Below, piece by piece: positions 8,466 through 18,628 of a DNA stretch of 64,000 nt. The position numbers were made by a program, and so were the translations under genes. Source of the stretch: Paraburkholderia flagellata (GTDB lineage Bacteria; Pseudomonadota; Gammaproteobacteria; Burkholderiales; Burkholderiaceae); contig NZ_JAJEJT010000003.1 of assembly GCF_021390645.1 (NCBI RefSeq), positions 1,178,001 to 1,242,000 on the forward strand, written 5' to 3'. Within the stretch, counting starts at the first letter, position 1, and every line of letters starts with the position of its first letter. The notes under the pieces are model-generated. The model searched no databases. It was given only the letters and a program-made list of their open reading frames with translations, and was not told the origin of the DNA.

Positions 8466-10730
8466 TCACGCCGATTGCGCGGACGCGCCCGCGTTCACGA
8501 GCTGGCGGCCCACGGGCAAATGTCGCAGACGCTTGCCGGTCGCCGCATAGATCGCATTCGCCACGGCCGGAATGACCGCCGAGGTGCCGGGTTCACCGAT
8601 CCCGCCGGGCGCTTCGGTGCTCTTCACGAAATGCACTTCGATAACCGGCATCTGGTCGATGCGCAGCATGCGATAGTCGGTGAAGTTGGTTTGCGTGACG
8701 CGGCCGCGCTCGATCGTGATCTCGCCGTACAGCGCAGCCGTGATGCCGAACACGATGCCGCCCTGGATCTGCGCCTCGATGGTCTCGGGATTCACAGCCA
8801 TGCCGCAATCCACGGCGCACACCACGCGGTCCACGCGCACCTCGCCGTCGTTCACGGTGACGTCCGCGACCATGCTGAGGAAGCTGCCGAACGCGTGCAT
8901 CACCGAAACGCCGCGCCCCTGGCCCTTCGGCATGGGCGGCCCCCAGTTCGCTTCGCGTGTGGCCACGTCGAGCACGCCCAGCGCGCGCGGCGACTTGCCG
9001 AGCAGATTACGGCGGTAGGTGACCGGATCGGTTTTCGCCGCCACGGCCAGCTCGTCGACGAAGCTCTCCACCACGAACGTGCCGCGCGTCGGTCCGACGC
9101 CGCGCCAGAACGCGGTTGGCACCGCATGCGGCTCCTGGCGCACGTATTCGATCAACTGGTTCGGCAGGTCATAGGGCAGGTCGGCGGCGACTTCCACGGC
9201 GTCGGGGTCCACGCCGTGCTGGAAGGCGGGTGGCGCAAAGCGCGCCATGATCGAAGAACCCGAAATGCGGTGCTGCCAGGCCACGGGTTTGCCGTTCGCG
9301 TCGAGCCCGGCCGAGATGCGATCGTAGTAGTACGGCCGGTACATGTCGTGCTGAATATCCTCCTCGCGCGTGTAGAACACCTTCACCGGCACATTGAGCT
9401 GCTTGCCGATCTTGAGCGCCTGGGTGATCGCATCGACTTCGAGCCGCCGCCCAAAGCCGCCGCCGAGCAGGTGATTGTGCAGCGTGATCTGCTCGGGCTT
9501 AAGGCCGGTGACGGCCACGGCCGCATCCACGGCGCGCGTGGGCACCTGGGTGCCCACCCAGATCTCGCAGCCGTCGGGCTGCACGTGGACCGTGCAGTTG
9601 ATCGGCTCCATCGTTGCGTGCGCAAGGAACGGCTGCTGATAAACGGCATCGATGCGCGTTTTCGCGTTGCCGAACCCCTGCTGCACGTCGCCATCCTTGC
9701 GCGCGACGGCGCCCTCGCGCTGCGAGGCGCTCGCGAGATCGGCGACGATCTGCTGCATCGACACGTTCGCGCCCGCGCCTTCGTTCCATTCGATGACGAG
9801 CGCCGCCGCGCCTCGCTTCGCGGCCCACGTGTGCGCGCCAACCACGGCCACGGCGTTGTCGATCTTCACGATCTGCGTGACGCCGGGTACCTGCTTCGCG
9901 CGCGTGTCGTCGACCTTCGCGAGCGTGCCGCCGAACACGGGGCAGTTCACGATGGCGGCGTAGACCATGCCGGGCAGGCGCACGTCGAGGCCGAAGAGCG
10001 CCGAGCCGTCCACCTTCTCCGGCGAGTCGAGGCGCTTCGTGGGCTTGCCGACCAGCGTGAAATCTTTCGGGTCCTTGAGCGCCACCTTCTGCGGTACGGG
10101 CAGCTGCGCGGCCGCATCGACGAGCTGGCCATAGGCGATGCGCCGGCCGCTCGCGTCGTGCAGCACCTCGCCGGCCTTTGCGTGGCAACTGGCCGGATCG
10201 ACTTGCCACTGCTGCGCCGCTGCCTGAATCAGCACTGTGCGCGCGGCAGCGCCTGCTTCACGCATGGGCTGCCAGGCAAAGCGAATCGACGTCGAGCCGC
10301 CCGTGAGCTGGCCGCCCAGGAGCGGGTCGGTGAAGAGCTTCGCATTGGGCGGCGCGTGATCGACCGTCACGCTGTCGAGCGGCACTTCGAGTTCTTCCGC
10401 GATCAGCATGGGAATCGAGGTGTAGACGCCTTGCCCCATCTCCACCTTCGGGACGATGAGCGTGACCTTGCCCGAGCGGTCGATCTGCACGAACGCGTTC
10501 GGTTCGAACACGCCGTCTTGCGGGGCTTCGTTGCCATCGCCGCCGACGATAGATTTGCGCGTCTGGCTGTCGCCCTGTGCGCCGGCGGAAAAGCTGATGC
10601 CGAGCAGCAGCCCGCCGCCCGCTGCCGCGCCGAGCTTGAGGAAAGTGCGGCGCGAGAGCTGGGCGCTTGCGGCGTGTTGCGGCTTGCGTTGCGGCGCGCC
10701 GTTCTGCGCATCGAGGAGGCCCTGTGACAT
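8466..10730 (-). CDS. xanthine dehydrogenase-family molybdopterin-binding subunit (IorB-like)
   Basis: A 754-residue large subunit of a molybdenum hydroxylase of the isoquinoline 1-oxidoreductase/aldehyde dehydrogenase type. A Tat signal, S26-R-R-T-F-L-K32, is followed by a hydrophobic run, placing it in the periplasm. Family stretches include LLGGGFGRRLEVDAI, IWVGTQVPTRAVDAAVA, YYYDRISAG and the near-terminal GGIGEPGTSAVIPAVANAIY. The glutamate of GIGEPGTS is the usual catalytic base. The ATG at 10730 starts one base after the stop of the (2Fe-2S) gene and has GGAGG upstream; the open frame extends 57 bp further but without a site. The oxidised substrate is unknown (aldehyde or N-heterocycle). 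Confidence 0.93.
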   Translation of the reverse strand: MSQGLLDAQNGAPQRKPQHAASAQLSRRTFLKLGAAAGGGLLLGISFSAGAQGDSQTRKSIVGGDGNEAPQDGVFEPNAFVQIDRSGKVTLIVPKVEMGQGVYTSIPMLIAEELEVPLDSVTVDHAPPNAKLFTDPLLGGQLTGGSTSIRFAWQPMREAGAAARTVLIQAAAQQWQVDPASCHAKAGEVLHDASGRRIAYGQLVDAAAQLPVPQKVALKDPKDFTLVGKPTKRLDSPEKVDGSALFGLDVRLPGMVYAAIVNCPVFGGTLAKVDDTRAKQVPGVTQIVKIDNAVAVVGAHTWAAKRGAAALVIEWNEGAGANVSMQQIVADLASASQREGAVARKDGDVQQGFGNAKTRIDAVYQQPFLAHATMEPINCTVHVQPDGCEIWVGTQVPTRAVDAAVAVTGLKPEQITLHNHLLGGGFGRRLEVDAITQALKIGKQLNVPVKVFYTREEDIQHDMYRPYYYDRISAGLDANGKPVAWQHRISGSSIMARFAPPAFQHGVDPDAVEVAADLPYDLPNQLIEYVRQEPHAVPTAFWRGVGPTRGTFVVESFVDELAVAAKTDPVTYRRNLLGKSPRALGVLDVATREANWGPPMPKGQGRGVSVMHAFGSFLSMVADVTVNDGEVRVDRVVCAVDCGMAVNPETIEAQIQGGIVFGITAALYGEITIERGRVTQTNFTDYRMLRIDQMPVIEVHFVKSTEAPGGIGEPGTSAVIPAVANAIYAATGKRLRHLPVGRQLVNAGASAQSA

Positions 10731-10731
10731 G

Positions 10732-11187
10732 TCAGGCCTCCTTCGCGGCTTGCTTGATGGCGGCGCGAATGCGCGCATAGGTGCCACAGCGGCAGATATT
10801 GCCCGCCATCGCGGCGTCGATATCCGCGTCGCTCGGGTTCGGATTCGCGGCGATGAGCGCCGCCGCCGACATCACCTGCCCCGATTGACAGTAGCCGCAC
10901 TGCACGACGTCGATCTCGCGCCAGGCTTTCTGCACCTTTTGCCCCGCAGGCGTGGCGCCGATGGCCTCGATGGTCGTGATCTTGCGGCCCGCAACGGCCG
11001 CGACGGGCAGCACGCACGAGCGCGCCGCTTCGCCGTCGAGATGCACCGTGCATGCGCCGCACTGTGCAATGCCGCAGCCGAACTTCGTGCCGGTGAGGCC
11101 GACAATGTCGCGCAGGACCCAGAGCAGCGGCATGTCGGGCGGCGCGTCGACCGTATGGGTTTCTCCGTTGATTGTGAGCGTCGTCAT
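10732..11187 (-). CDS. (2Fe-2S)-binding subunit of molybdenum hydroxylase (IorA-like)
   Basis: A 151-residue iron-sulfur protein of the CoxS/IorA family. Cluster II-type ligands are seen in [17 protein letters not shown] and cluster I-type ligands in QCGYCQSGQ and [10 protein letters not shown]. It carries electrons from the molybdenum subunit to the cytochrome. It is the first gene of the operon and has no signal peptide, consistent with hitch-hiker export with the Tat-tagged large subunit, as known for this family. Confidence 0.94.
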   Translation of the reverse strand: MTTLTINGETHTVDAPPDMPLLWVLRDIVGLTGTKFGCGIAQCGACTVHLDGEAARSCVLPVAAVAGRKITTIEAIGATPAGQKVQKAWREIDVVQCGYCQSGQVMSAAALIAANPNPSDADIDAAMAGNICRCGTYARIRAAIKQAAKEA

Positions 11188-11350
11188 GGAGCGGCTCTCC
11201 GAGAGTGGGGATTTGTCGTTCTCGATCGTGCAATCGAAACGTCCGCGCGCCGGCTGTTCCGCTTTGCCCGCCTAATGGGCGGGCCAAAGCGCAGGCCCGT
11301 GGGCACGGCCTTTCGACAACCGCCCGAGTGTAGCGCCGCCTTTAAATGCG

Positions 11351-11400
11351 TGCAGAAAACGAGCCACACCTGGTGGCTCGCAAACGAAACCTGTTCTGCA
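11351..11400. promoter_or_regulatory. nested inverted repeats upstream of the molybdenum hydroxylase operon
   Basis: An inner stem CGAGCCAC/GTGGCTCG with 5-base loop (11360-11380) sits inside an outer pair TGCAGAA (11351-11357) and TTCTGCA (11394-11400). It lies 165-215 bp before the operon's first ATG and could be an operator or a terminator-like cruciform. Confidence 0.4.
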
Positions 11401-11861
11401 TGCCTCGTCTAAGCTTCTGAAACTAAATGAATTGCAATTTTTACAGATGCACCCTAGTTGCAATGATTCTTGGCCCAAGGCGTGCTCGCTACATTTCTTG
11501 AGTAGCAATTGAAATTTATCCTCGCCCTGCAATCAAAGTTGTCTCACGTTTGTTGGCAAAGAAGGACCAACCTTCGGAAAGACACCTATCGCGCGTCTGT
11601 ATTGAGAAACGAAAGATTGTGCCCATGGGGCGCAGGTATTCTGACTGGGGGCGTGGTCTTCAGCCTCATTTGACGGGCAACGGCAATGAGCGCGGCACGC
11701 ACTGCCCGGCACAAAAAGCACGTGGGAGTCGGCGGCGCGAAGTGATCGAATCGGGCAGCGGCGCTAATGCAGTCGAGAGGCTGATATGGCCGCTTACTGA
11801 TGCGGATTCAACCGGTCGATGCAACACAATCAAAGCTGCGTCAGCAGCGGGAGTGTTGCAG

Positions 11862-11921
11862 ATGAAGTACAGAATCCGGATCTATTACAGCGAGAGCGAG
11901 AAGGCGTTGATGTGGGAGCGC
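11862..11921 (+). pseudogene. IS30-family transposase N-terminal fragment
   Basis: A 20-codon stretch encodes MKYRIRIYYSESEKALMWER, which resembles the start of IS30-family transposases. After it the frame runs into unrelated sequence. The surrounding 11188-12613 gap holds no intact gene, only this relic, a kinase relic and the inverted repeat near 11360. Identification is by memory of the family start, hence moderate confidence. Confidence 0.5.
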
Positions 11922-12086
11922 TCGCCGGGAGCGTCCCCGGAAGGCCGCCGCGGGGGCTTCGCCCGCGAAATACCACGATCCGAAGACCGGCGCCACCGGG
12001 TCGGGCCGGGGACGGGCGCCCGCTTGGATCAAGGGCGCAAAGAACCGCGACGGGTTTCTCATCCCGTCCTGACGCGCCGCGTCGGG

Positions 12087-12200
12087 ACGGCGCGGGCTTG
12101 GTGCTGGGGCTGTGTCTGTCCATCGCGCGACAGCTTGTGGCGGCGCACGGCGACGCGCTGCGGGTGACTTCGGATAACAATGGCACGACTTTCCTTGCCA
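12087..12200 (+). pseudogene. histidine kinase HATPase C-terminal fragment
   Basis: The reading frame gives GAGLVLGLCLSIARQLVAAH followed by GDALRVTSDNNGTTF, closely matching the G2-box end of sensor kinases (GLGLSIAR...HGG...S..G.GTTF). No dimerisation or N-terminal sensor part precedes it. The first glycine box is altered (GLVLGLCLS rather than GLGLGLS). It is the tail of a lost two-component kinase joined to the IS30-like scrap. Confidence 0.65.
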
Positions 12201-12613
12201 GTCCGCCTTGTGATACGACAGGACTCCTTGAGTCAGAGGGGCGCGCGGCCGAGCGGCGCTACTGAAGCGCGGCGAAGGGTGGCCGACGGACCTTGAACTA
12301 TCATTCGGCTTCCCGATTGGCGGCACGAACAATTATGCAATCCTAACAATTTAGAGGCGACGAAAAACGGTGGCTATGCGCAAACTGTTGCACAAAACCG
12401 CTCCACCGCGAAGCGAGTCATCCGCACGATTGGTGTCCTGGGCTAACCGCGCCGATCCGCTCCGAACCTGCGTTGCCATTTCAGCACCGCTTCCCGCCAA
12501 ACTTGGCAATTGTCACCTGAAAATTGGTTTCCTAAAATCCGCCCAACTCCTGCACCATGCCGTTTTCAGGGACATGTCGTGTGGGCTGGGAGTCAAACAA
12601 CGACAGGATTCTC

Positions 12614-13909
12614 ATGCAATCAGCCACGATGGGTCGCGAGATCGCGAGCAGCAAGCACGAAGCATCCCGAAGCGCCGTGGTCGCGGCCGTGATCGGCAAT
12701 GCGCTCGAGTTTTACGACTTTACGGTCTATGCGTTCTTTGCCGCGATTATCGGCAAGGCGTTTTTTCCCTCCGATAGCGCGTTGGGCGCGCTATTGCTTT
12801 CGGTCGCGGCATTTGGGGTGGGGTTTCTGGCCCGGCCGCTCGGGGGCATTGTCATTGGGCGCTATGCGGACCGTGCGGGCCGCAAACCGGCCATGCTCCT
12901 GACGCTCGCGCTAATGGCGCTCGGCATGGCGATTATCGCGCTGGCCCCGCCGTACGCATCGATCGGTGCGGCGGCGCCGGCCTTGATCGTGCTCGCACGG
13001 CTCATCCAGGGCTTTGCCTGGGGTGGCGAGGCCGGCCCCACTACCTCCTTCCTCGTCGAAACGGCTCCCGGAGGAAAACGGGCGCGTTACGCGAGCTGGC
13101 AGGTGGTCAGTCAAGGGCTCGCCGTGCTGGTTGCGGGCACGATCGGGGTGCTGGCTTCCGCAACGTTGTCCGCCGAACGCATGCAGGCCTGGGGCTGGAG
13201 AATTCCCTTCGCGCTTGGGCTCGCGGTGATTCCGGTCGGGCTCATCTTGCGCCGGAATATGCACGAAACAGCAGCGCCAGCCGACACCGCGCCGACTTTC
13301 GCGGCGGCAACGGCATCGATGCAAGGACGCTATCTGCGGTGCGTGACGCTTGCGACGTTAATCATCATTCCGAGCACCGTAACGGTCTATGTGAACAACT
13401 ACATGACCAGCTATGCGTTGACGCTCCTGCACTATCCCATGACGATGTCGATTGCCGTCACGATGATGGTTGGCGCGTGCATGGTGGTCGCCGCGTTAAC
13501 TGGCGGCATGCTGGCGGACAGGTTCGGCCGCAAGGTGGTCATGATCGTGCCGTGCACCTTGCTGCTGCTGATTGCTTATCCAGCCTTCGTTATCCTGAAC
13601 AGTTGGCATTCGCTGGTCACGCTGTTTGCCGTGCCCGCCGTGCTCGCGTTGCTGACCGGCTCGCACGCTGCGGCTGTCATCACCATTATTCCCGAAACGT
13701 TTCCGAAGACGCTGCGAAGCACCGGTCTTTCGATTAGCTACGCGATCGCCGCAACGGTATTTGGCGGCAGTACGCAATTCGTCGTGACCTGGTTGCTGCG
13801 TGTGACGGGCAATCCGCTTTCACCGGCGTTCTACATCATCGGCGCCTGCGCGCTGGGGTTGCTCGGCATGACGCTGTTGAGCGAAACGCGCGACACGGCG
13901 CTCGACTAA
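12614..13909 (+). CDS. MFS transporter, metabolite:H+ symporter (MHS) type
   Basis: A 431-residue 12-helix transporter. MHS features are NALEFYDFTVYAFFAAIIGK in helix 1, the RPLGGIVIGRYADRAGRKPA loop, and WGGEAGPTTSFLVETAP. Relatives import citrate, tricarballylate, proline/betaine or aromatic acids with protons. Three in-frame starts exist; I chose the ATG at 12614, just before the conserved N-terminus, over 12557. It is first in a co-directional run with the amidohydrolase (32 bp downstream) and the M20 peptidase, so it probably imports their substrate. Confidence 0.92.
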   Translation: MQSATMGREIASSKHEASRSAVVAAVIGNALEFYDFTVYAFFAAIIGKAFFPSDSALGALLLSVAAFGVGFLARPLGGIVIGRYADRAGRKPAMLLTLALMALGMAIIALAPPYASIGAAAPALIVLARLIQGFAWGGEAGPTTSFLVETAPGGKRARYASWQVVSQGLAVLVAGTIGVLASATLSAERMQAWGWRIPFALGLAVIPVGLILRRNMHETAAPADTAPTFAAATASMQGRYLRCVTLATLIIIPSTVTVYVNNYMTSYALTLLHYPMTMSIAVTMMVGACMVVAALTGGMLADRFGRKVVMIVPCTLLLLIAYPAFVILNSWHSLVTLFAVPAVLALLTGSHAAAVITIIPETFPKTLRSTGLSISYAIAATVFGGSTQFVVTWLLRVTGNPLSPAFYIIGACALGLLGMTLLSETRDTALD

Positions 13910-13941
13910 ACGAATCCGGCCCGAGGTATTGAGGAGTATTG

Positions 13942-14775
13942 ATGCTGATCGACGCGCACCACCATCTCTGGCGTATCGCCCGGAATGATTACGGCTGGCT
14001 GACCCCCGACACCGGCTTTCTTTATCGCGACTACGAACCGGCCGATTTCAAGCCGCTGCTCGACGCGCATGGAATCGAGCGTGCGGTCGCGATCCAGGCC
14101 GCGCCGACTCTCGCAGAGACAGACTTTCTGTTGTCGCTTGCCCACGCGCACCCGTATCTCGGCGCCGTAGTCGGGTGGGTGGATTTCGCTGCGCGCGACA
14201 CACCGGCGCAGCTCGACAGCTTGTCGAAGCATCCACGCTTTCGCGGCGTACGGCCGATGATCCAGGATATCCCGGACGACGACTGGATGTTGGGGCCGCA
14301 GTTGAATGAAACGTTCGTAGCGCTCGCGCAGCGTGACCTGAGTTTCGATGCGCTGATCCAGCCGCGCCATCTGCGAGCGTTGATCGAATTGGTGGAGCGA
14401 CACCCGTCATTGCAGATCGCGATCAATCATTGCGGGAAACCGGAGGTCCGAGACTGGCAGGTGGCTGGCGCCAACTTCCGGGCGTGGCAGGCCGGCATGA
14501 CTGAACTGGCGCGTCATCCGAATGTCTTTTGCAAACTCTCCGCGTTACCTACGCGTTCGGCCCCCAACTGGACGGCCGCGACCTTCGCGCCCTATGTCGA
14601 TGTGTTGATGCAGGCGTTCGGCGAAACCAGGCTGATGTGGGCGAGCGACTGGCCCGTTCTCGAACGCAACGGTCGCTACGGCGACTGGTTTCGGGTTGCC
14701 CGCCAACTCGTGCCCGAATCGGCGCACGCGCGCATATTCGGTGGCACGGCGCAAGCGTTCTATCGCATCGTATAG
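13942..14775 (+). CDS. amidohydrolase-2 family protein (TIM-barrel lactonase/hydrolase)
   Basis: A 277-residue metal-dependent hydrolase. The N-terminal MLIDAHHHLWRI is the HxH metal motif of the amidohydrolase-2 family. Other marks are AINHCGKPE (metal His) and the late LMWASDWPV with the catalytic/metal Asp. Relatives hydrolyse sugar lactones (fuconolactonase type) or 2-pyrone-4,6-dicarboxylate. GAGGAG at 13931-13936 sets the ATG at 13942; a TTG three bases earlier is less likely. It lies between the MHS transporter and an M20 peptidase. Confidence 0.9.
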   Translation: MLIDAHHHLWRIARNDYGWLTPDTGFLYRDYEPADFKPLLDAHGIERAVAIQAAPTLAETDFLLSLAHAHPYLGAVVGWVDFAARDTPAQLDSLSKHPRFRGVRPMIQDIPDDDWMLGPQLNETFVALAQRDLSFDALIQPRHLRALIELVERHPSLQIAINHCGKPEVRDWQVAGANFRAWQAGMTELARHPNVFCKLSALPTRSAPNWTAATFAPYVDVLMQAFGETRLMWASDWPVLERNGRYGDWFRVARQLVPESAHARIFGGTAQAFYRIV

Positions 14776-14823
14776 CAACGCCCCACCAGCGCGCCGCGTT
14801 GCAGGATTGACTGGAGAAATTGA

Positions 14824-16227
14824 ATGACCCGTGACACCGCAATCGAGTTTGTCGAACGCTATTTCGACGAGGGGCGTTTCCTCGATGATCTCGCGCGCCG
14901 CGTCGCCCGGCGCACGCAAAGCCAGCAGGCCGAAAGTGCAGCGGTTCTGCGGGCCTATCTGAGTGACGAAATGGAGGCCGCGTTAGGCAAGCTCGGCTTT
15001 ATCAGTGCGCTTTACGACAACCCGGTTGCAAACGGGGCCCCGTTTCTCATCGCAAGGCGCATGGAGAATCCGGCATGGCCCGCGGTGCTGATATACGGGC
15101 ACGGAGACGTGGTGCGCGGCCAGGACGAGCAGTGGACGCATGGGGCGGGCCCGTGGCAGGTTGCCATCGAGGAGGATTGTTGGTACGGGCGTGGAAGCGC
15201 GGACAACAAGGGCCAACACACGGTCAATCTCGGCGCGCTTGGAGCGGTGATCGAAGCGCGTGTCGAAGCGGGCCAGCCGCTCGGCTTTAACGTGACCGTT
15301 CTCATGGAAATGGGGGAGGAGGTCGGCTCTCCCGGACTCAACGATCTATGCGCGGCATTGAAGGAGGAGTTGCGCGCCGACGTGTTGATTGCGTCCGACG
15401 GTCCGCGTATCAGCGCGGCGCGGCCAACGGTATTTCTCGGCTCGCGCGGCGCGGCGAATTTCGAGTTGTCCGTGACGGCGCGCGCCAAGGCTTATCACTC
15501 CGGTAACTGGGGCGGTTTGCTGAGCAATCCGGCGGTTCGTCTGGCGCACGCGCTGGCGAGCCTCATCGACGAAAAAGGGCGGGTGCGAGTGGAGGGGTTG
15601 CGCGCCGCGCCGATCGACGCGCCAGTGGCCGTGGCCATTGCCGATCTCGAAGTGGGCACGGACCCGGGCGACCCGGACATCGATACCGAATGGGGAGAGC
15701 CCGGGCTGACGCCTGCCGAGCGTGTGTTCGGCAGCAATACGCTTGAGGTGCTGGCGATGGTGGCAGGCAATCCGGCGCAGCCAGTCGGCGCGATTCCGGC
15801 TGTTTCGCGCGCGTTCTGCCAGTTACGCTTCGTGGTGGGAACGGATATCGCGCGGCTCGAAGCCTGCCTTCGCACGCATCTCGATCAGCACGGCTTTCCC
15901 GATGTCGATGTTCGCGTGACGCTGGTCGCGCCCGCGACCCGCCTCGCACCCGATCATCCGTGGGTGAACTGGGCCGTGCGCTCCATCACGCAAACCACGG
16001 GAAAGAAAGTCGCGATCCTGCCCAACCTGGGCGGCACCATTCCGAACGACGCTTTCGCCGATGTGCTCGGTTTGCCGACCATCTGGATTCCCCATTCCTA
16101 TCCGGGCTGTGCGCAACATGCGCCGAACGAACATATGCTCGGGTCAGTCGCGCGCGAAGCGCTGCGATTGATGGCAGGATTGTTTTGGGATCTCGGCGAA
16201 GTGAGCGCTGCGAAGCTGCCGGCGTGA
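14824..16227 (+). CDS. M20 family metallopeptidase/deacylase
   Basis: A 467-residue dizinc amidohydrolase of the ArgE/DapE/carboxypeptidase G2 clan. Visible are the first metal motif YGHGDVVRG, the RGSADNKGQH bridging-Asp motif, and the catalytic Glu pair in MEMGEEVGSPG. A dimerisation lid domain starts around residue 200 and the last metal His is in IPHSYPGCAQHAPNEHM. It probably hydrolyses an N-acyl amino acid or dipeptide taken up by the upstream MHS transporter. GGAG precedes the ATG at 14824. Confidence 0.92.
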   Translation: MTRDTAIEFVERYFDEGRFLDDLARRVARRTQSQQAESAAVLRAYLSDEMEAALGKLGFISALYDNPVANGAPFLIARRMENPAWPAVLIYGHGDVVRGQDEQWTHGAGPWQVAIEEDCWYGRGSADNKGQHTVNLGALGAVIEARVEAGQPLGFNVTVLMEMGEEVGSPGLNDLCAALKEELRADVLIASDGPRISAARPTVFLGSRGAANFELSVTARAKAYHSGNWGGLLSNPAVRLAHALASLIDEKGRVRVEGLRAAPIDAPVAVAIADLEVGTDPGDPDIDTEWGEPGLTPAERVFGSNTLEVLAMVAGNPAQPVGAIPAVSRAFCQLRFVVGTDIARLEACLRTHLDQHGFPDVDVRVTLVAPATRLAPDHPWVNWAVRSITQTTGKKVAILPNLGGTIPNDAFADVLGLPTIWIPHSYPGCAQHAPNEHMLGSVAREALRLMAGLFWDLGEVSAAKLPA

Positions 16228-16256
16228 GTCGCGTGTTATTGCCCGGAAAGCGCTCG

Positions 16257-17204
16257 TTAATCGCGGGCCCGACGCGACGTTCGCGTCTCGCGCGCTATGC
16301 CCGGCATGCGCTTGAGTTCGGCCACCAGAAAGTCGGCGAACTCCCGCACCGCGACGGGTAGGGTGCGCCCCGTCATCGTCTGGACTTCGACGCGGCGCGG
16401 CTGCACTTTGCCCGCCAGCGGTACGGCGACGAGCGCATCGCTTTGCGGCTTGCCTCGAACCGTTAGCGCGCCGGAAAAGGTGATGGTGCCCGACAACTGC
16501 GCGTAGCGGTAAAGCGCCTGGCTATTGTTGGTCACGAATATGGGCGTGAGCGCGATACCTTCCGCACCGGCCGCGACATCGATCAGCGTGCGGATCGTGG
16601 TTCCGGGCTCTGACAAGATGAGTGCGTGCTCGGCGATTTCCGCGAGTGAGAGTTGCCGCCGTTTTGCCAGCGGATGATCGCTGCGCATCAGCGCGAACAC
16701 GGGGGCGCGGCAAGCATGGATGATGTTGACGCCGGTTTGTACCGTCAGACTGTAGGTGAGCGCTAGATCCGCGTCGCCAGTGCGCACGAGTCGGGTGGCG
16801 TCGGCGGGGCGAGTCACCGATAACTCGAAATGCACGCGCGGGTTGATCTGCCTGAAGCGGTGAATCAGCGAAGGCAGGAACTCGGTGGCGAAGCCCTCGG
16901 AGCACGCGAGTCTCACGACACTGGCCAGCGAATGCTGCGCACCGTCGATCTCGCGTACGATCTGTTCGGCTTCCAGCAGGCTTTTGCGTGCGTAACCCAG
17001 GAGCGCCTCGCCGGCACTACTCAATGTCATGCCGCGCGGCTGGCGATCGAACAACTGAGCGCGCACCTCGTATTCGAGCTTGGCAATCTGACGACTGATT
17101 GCCGAAGAGGCAACATGCAACCTTGCGGAGGCTTCGGCGATCGACCCGGTATTGGCCACTTCGACGAAGTAGCGCAACGCGGTTGAATGAAGGATGTGCA
17201 TCAT
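16257..17204 (-). CDS. LysR family transcriptional regulator
   Basis: A 315-residue LysR protein. The N-terminal winged helix reads LRYFVEVANTGSIAEASARL then SSAISRQIAKLE, followed by the substrate-binding domain. The start is set at the MM pair (17204/17201), where the family N-terminus begins; the open frame extends about 100 bp upstream without family similarity. It is convergent with the M20 peptidase gene and lies downstream of the Liv-type binding-protein gene on the same strand. It is a plausible regulator of the 12.6-20.3 kb cluster, sensing its substrate or an intermediate. Confidence 0.92.
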   Translation of the reverse strand: MMHILHSTALRYFVEVANTGSIAEASARLHVASSAISRQIAKLEYEVRAQLFDRQPRGMTLSSAGEALLGYARKSLLEAEQIVREIDGAQHSLASVVRLACSEGFATEFLPSLIHRFRQINPRVHFELSVTRPADATRLVRTGDADLALTYSLTVQTGVNIIHACRAPVFALMRSDHPLAKRRQLSLAEIAEHALILSEPGTTIRTLIDVAAGAEGIALTPIFVTNNSQALYRYAQLSGTITFSGALTVRGKPQSDALVAVPLAGKVQPRRVEVQTMTGRTLPVAVREFADFLVAELKRMPGIARETRTSRRARD

Positions 17205-17390
17205 GGATAGAGCGGTCCGCCGGGAAGGTTCTGTCGCGACCAACGCACCATTGCGTCGCAAGCCGGCCGTTGCCGCTGCGCGAATCGAGCTTCGGATCGG
17301 CCGCAAGGGGATCGCGCGATGAGGCTAGCACGAACTTTTTCTCAACGCGCTCGCCGCTTCCCGGCCCGGGCGTCAAACGCCCGGCTGCTT

Positions 17391-18527
17391 TCACCTGGAG
17401 ACAACTGTCTCCTGGATTTCCCATTTACCATGACGAACCTGATAGATGGTTGTGGCCGCAACCTTCAAGGCGCCGGTCTTGTCGAATTCGATAGGCCCCG
17501 AAACGCCCTGGAACTTTGCCATGCGCAGCTTGGGCAGGTAATCGGCGGGTTTCGACGAGTTGGCTTCCTGCATCGCCTTGATGACCACCCAGGTCGCGTC
17601 GTAACCCAGGGGAGCGTAGACCTGCATGTTCGAATTGAAGATCTTCCTGTACTTGCTCTCGAACTCCGGCCCGCGCGGCATTCTCGAAACAGGCAGCCCG
17701 TAGTCCAGACCTTCGACGCCCTCGGCACTCTCACCCGCGATTTGGATGAAATCCTCGGAAACCGTGCCGCCGCTACCCATCAACAGCGTTTTCATGCCGA
17801 GCAGCTTCATTTTCTTCGCAATGCCCGCGATCTGCGGACCCAGCCCGGAGAAGAACAGGAGATCGGCGTTGACACTCTTGATGTGCGTGAGCTGCGCGCT
17901 GAAGTCCATCGCTTTGTCGCTCGTGTACTGCTGGTCGACAATGGTTCCGTGCGCGGCCAGCACGGCTTTGCGAAACTCCTGCGCGGAACCCTGGCCAAAG
18001 GCGGTCTGATCGTCCATTATCGCGATCCGCTTGGCCTTGAGGGTGGTCACGGCGTAGGTGCCCGCACTGCCGGCGGTTTGCGCATCGGTCGGCACGACGC
18101 TGAACACCGTATCGAAACCTTGCTTCGTGATGATCGAATTCGAAGCTGCGGGCGTAATCATGGGAATGCCCGCGCTGGCATAGATCTTCGATGCCGGGAT
18201 GGTCGTGCCAGAATTCACATGGCCAATGACGGCGCTCACGCCTTCGTCCACCAGCCGTTGCGCCACCTGCACGCCCGTGCGTGGGTCGCCCTGATCGTCC
18301 ATGTATTCGGGTGCGAATTGCACAACTTTGCCACCGAGCGTGATCTTCTGCGCGTTGGCTTCATCGATGGCGATTTTCACGCCGTTTTCCATGTCCTTGC
18401 CGTAACTCGCGCCCGACCCGGTCAACGGGCCCACCACGCCGATTTTGACGCTAACCTGGGCATAGCCCGTCGTGCTCGCTGCCGCAAAGCACAGGGCTAC
18501 CACGGCAGCCAATTGATTCCGTTTCAC
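17391..18527 (-). CDS. branched-chain amino acid-type ABC transporter substrate-binding protein
   Basis: A 378-residue periplasmic binding protein of the LivJ/LivK class. The signal peptide ends near TGYAQ and is followed by VSVKIGVVGPLTGSGASYGKDMENG, the usual ligand-site entry, then AVIGHVNSGTTIPASKIYA and the late LGYDATWVVIKAM. No Liv permease or ATPase gene is nearby, so it must use a distant transporter. Together with the enzymes around it, it suggests uptake of an amide or amino-acid-like compound. A paralogue lies at 57223-58404. Confidence 0.93.
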   Translation of the reverse strand: MKRNQLAAVVALCFAAASTTGYAQVSVKIGVVGPLTGSGASYGKDMENGVKIAIDEANAQKITLGGKVVQFAPEYMDDQGDPRTGVQVAQRLVDEGVSAVIGHVNSGTTIPASKIYASAGIPMITPAASNSIITKQGFDTVFSVVPTDAQTAGSAGTYAVTTLKAKRIAIMDDQTAFGQGSAQEFRKAVLAAHGTIVDQQYTSDKAMDFSAQLTHIKSVNADLLFFSGLGPQIAGIAKKMKLLGMKTLLMGSGGTVSEDFIQIAGESAEGVEGLDYGLPVSRMPRGPEFESKYRKIFNSNMQVYAPLGYDATWVVIKAMQEANSSKPADYLPKLRMAKFQGVSGPIEFDKTGALKVAATTIYQVRHGKWEIQETVVSR

Positions 18528-18628
18528 TGCGTCTCCTCCTTGAAGCCTGATTGATGGTATGCGGCCGATAGTCGGTACTGTTACGTCGCGCGCGGCCGTC
18601 GTGGCTCAGTTTGGCTCACGCGCACGCC

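Noticed and set aside
8349..10727. Long open frame (about 790 codons) on the plus strand opposite the molybdenum subunit
   Set aside because: Antisense to a gene with clear family motifs; rich in Arg, His and Ala as expected for a high-GC shadow.
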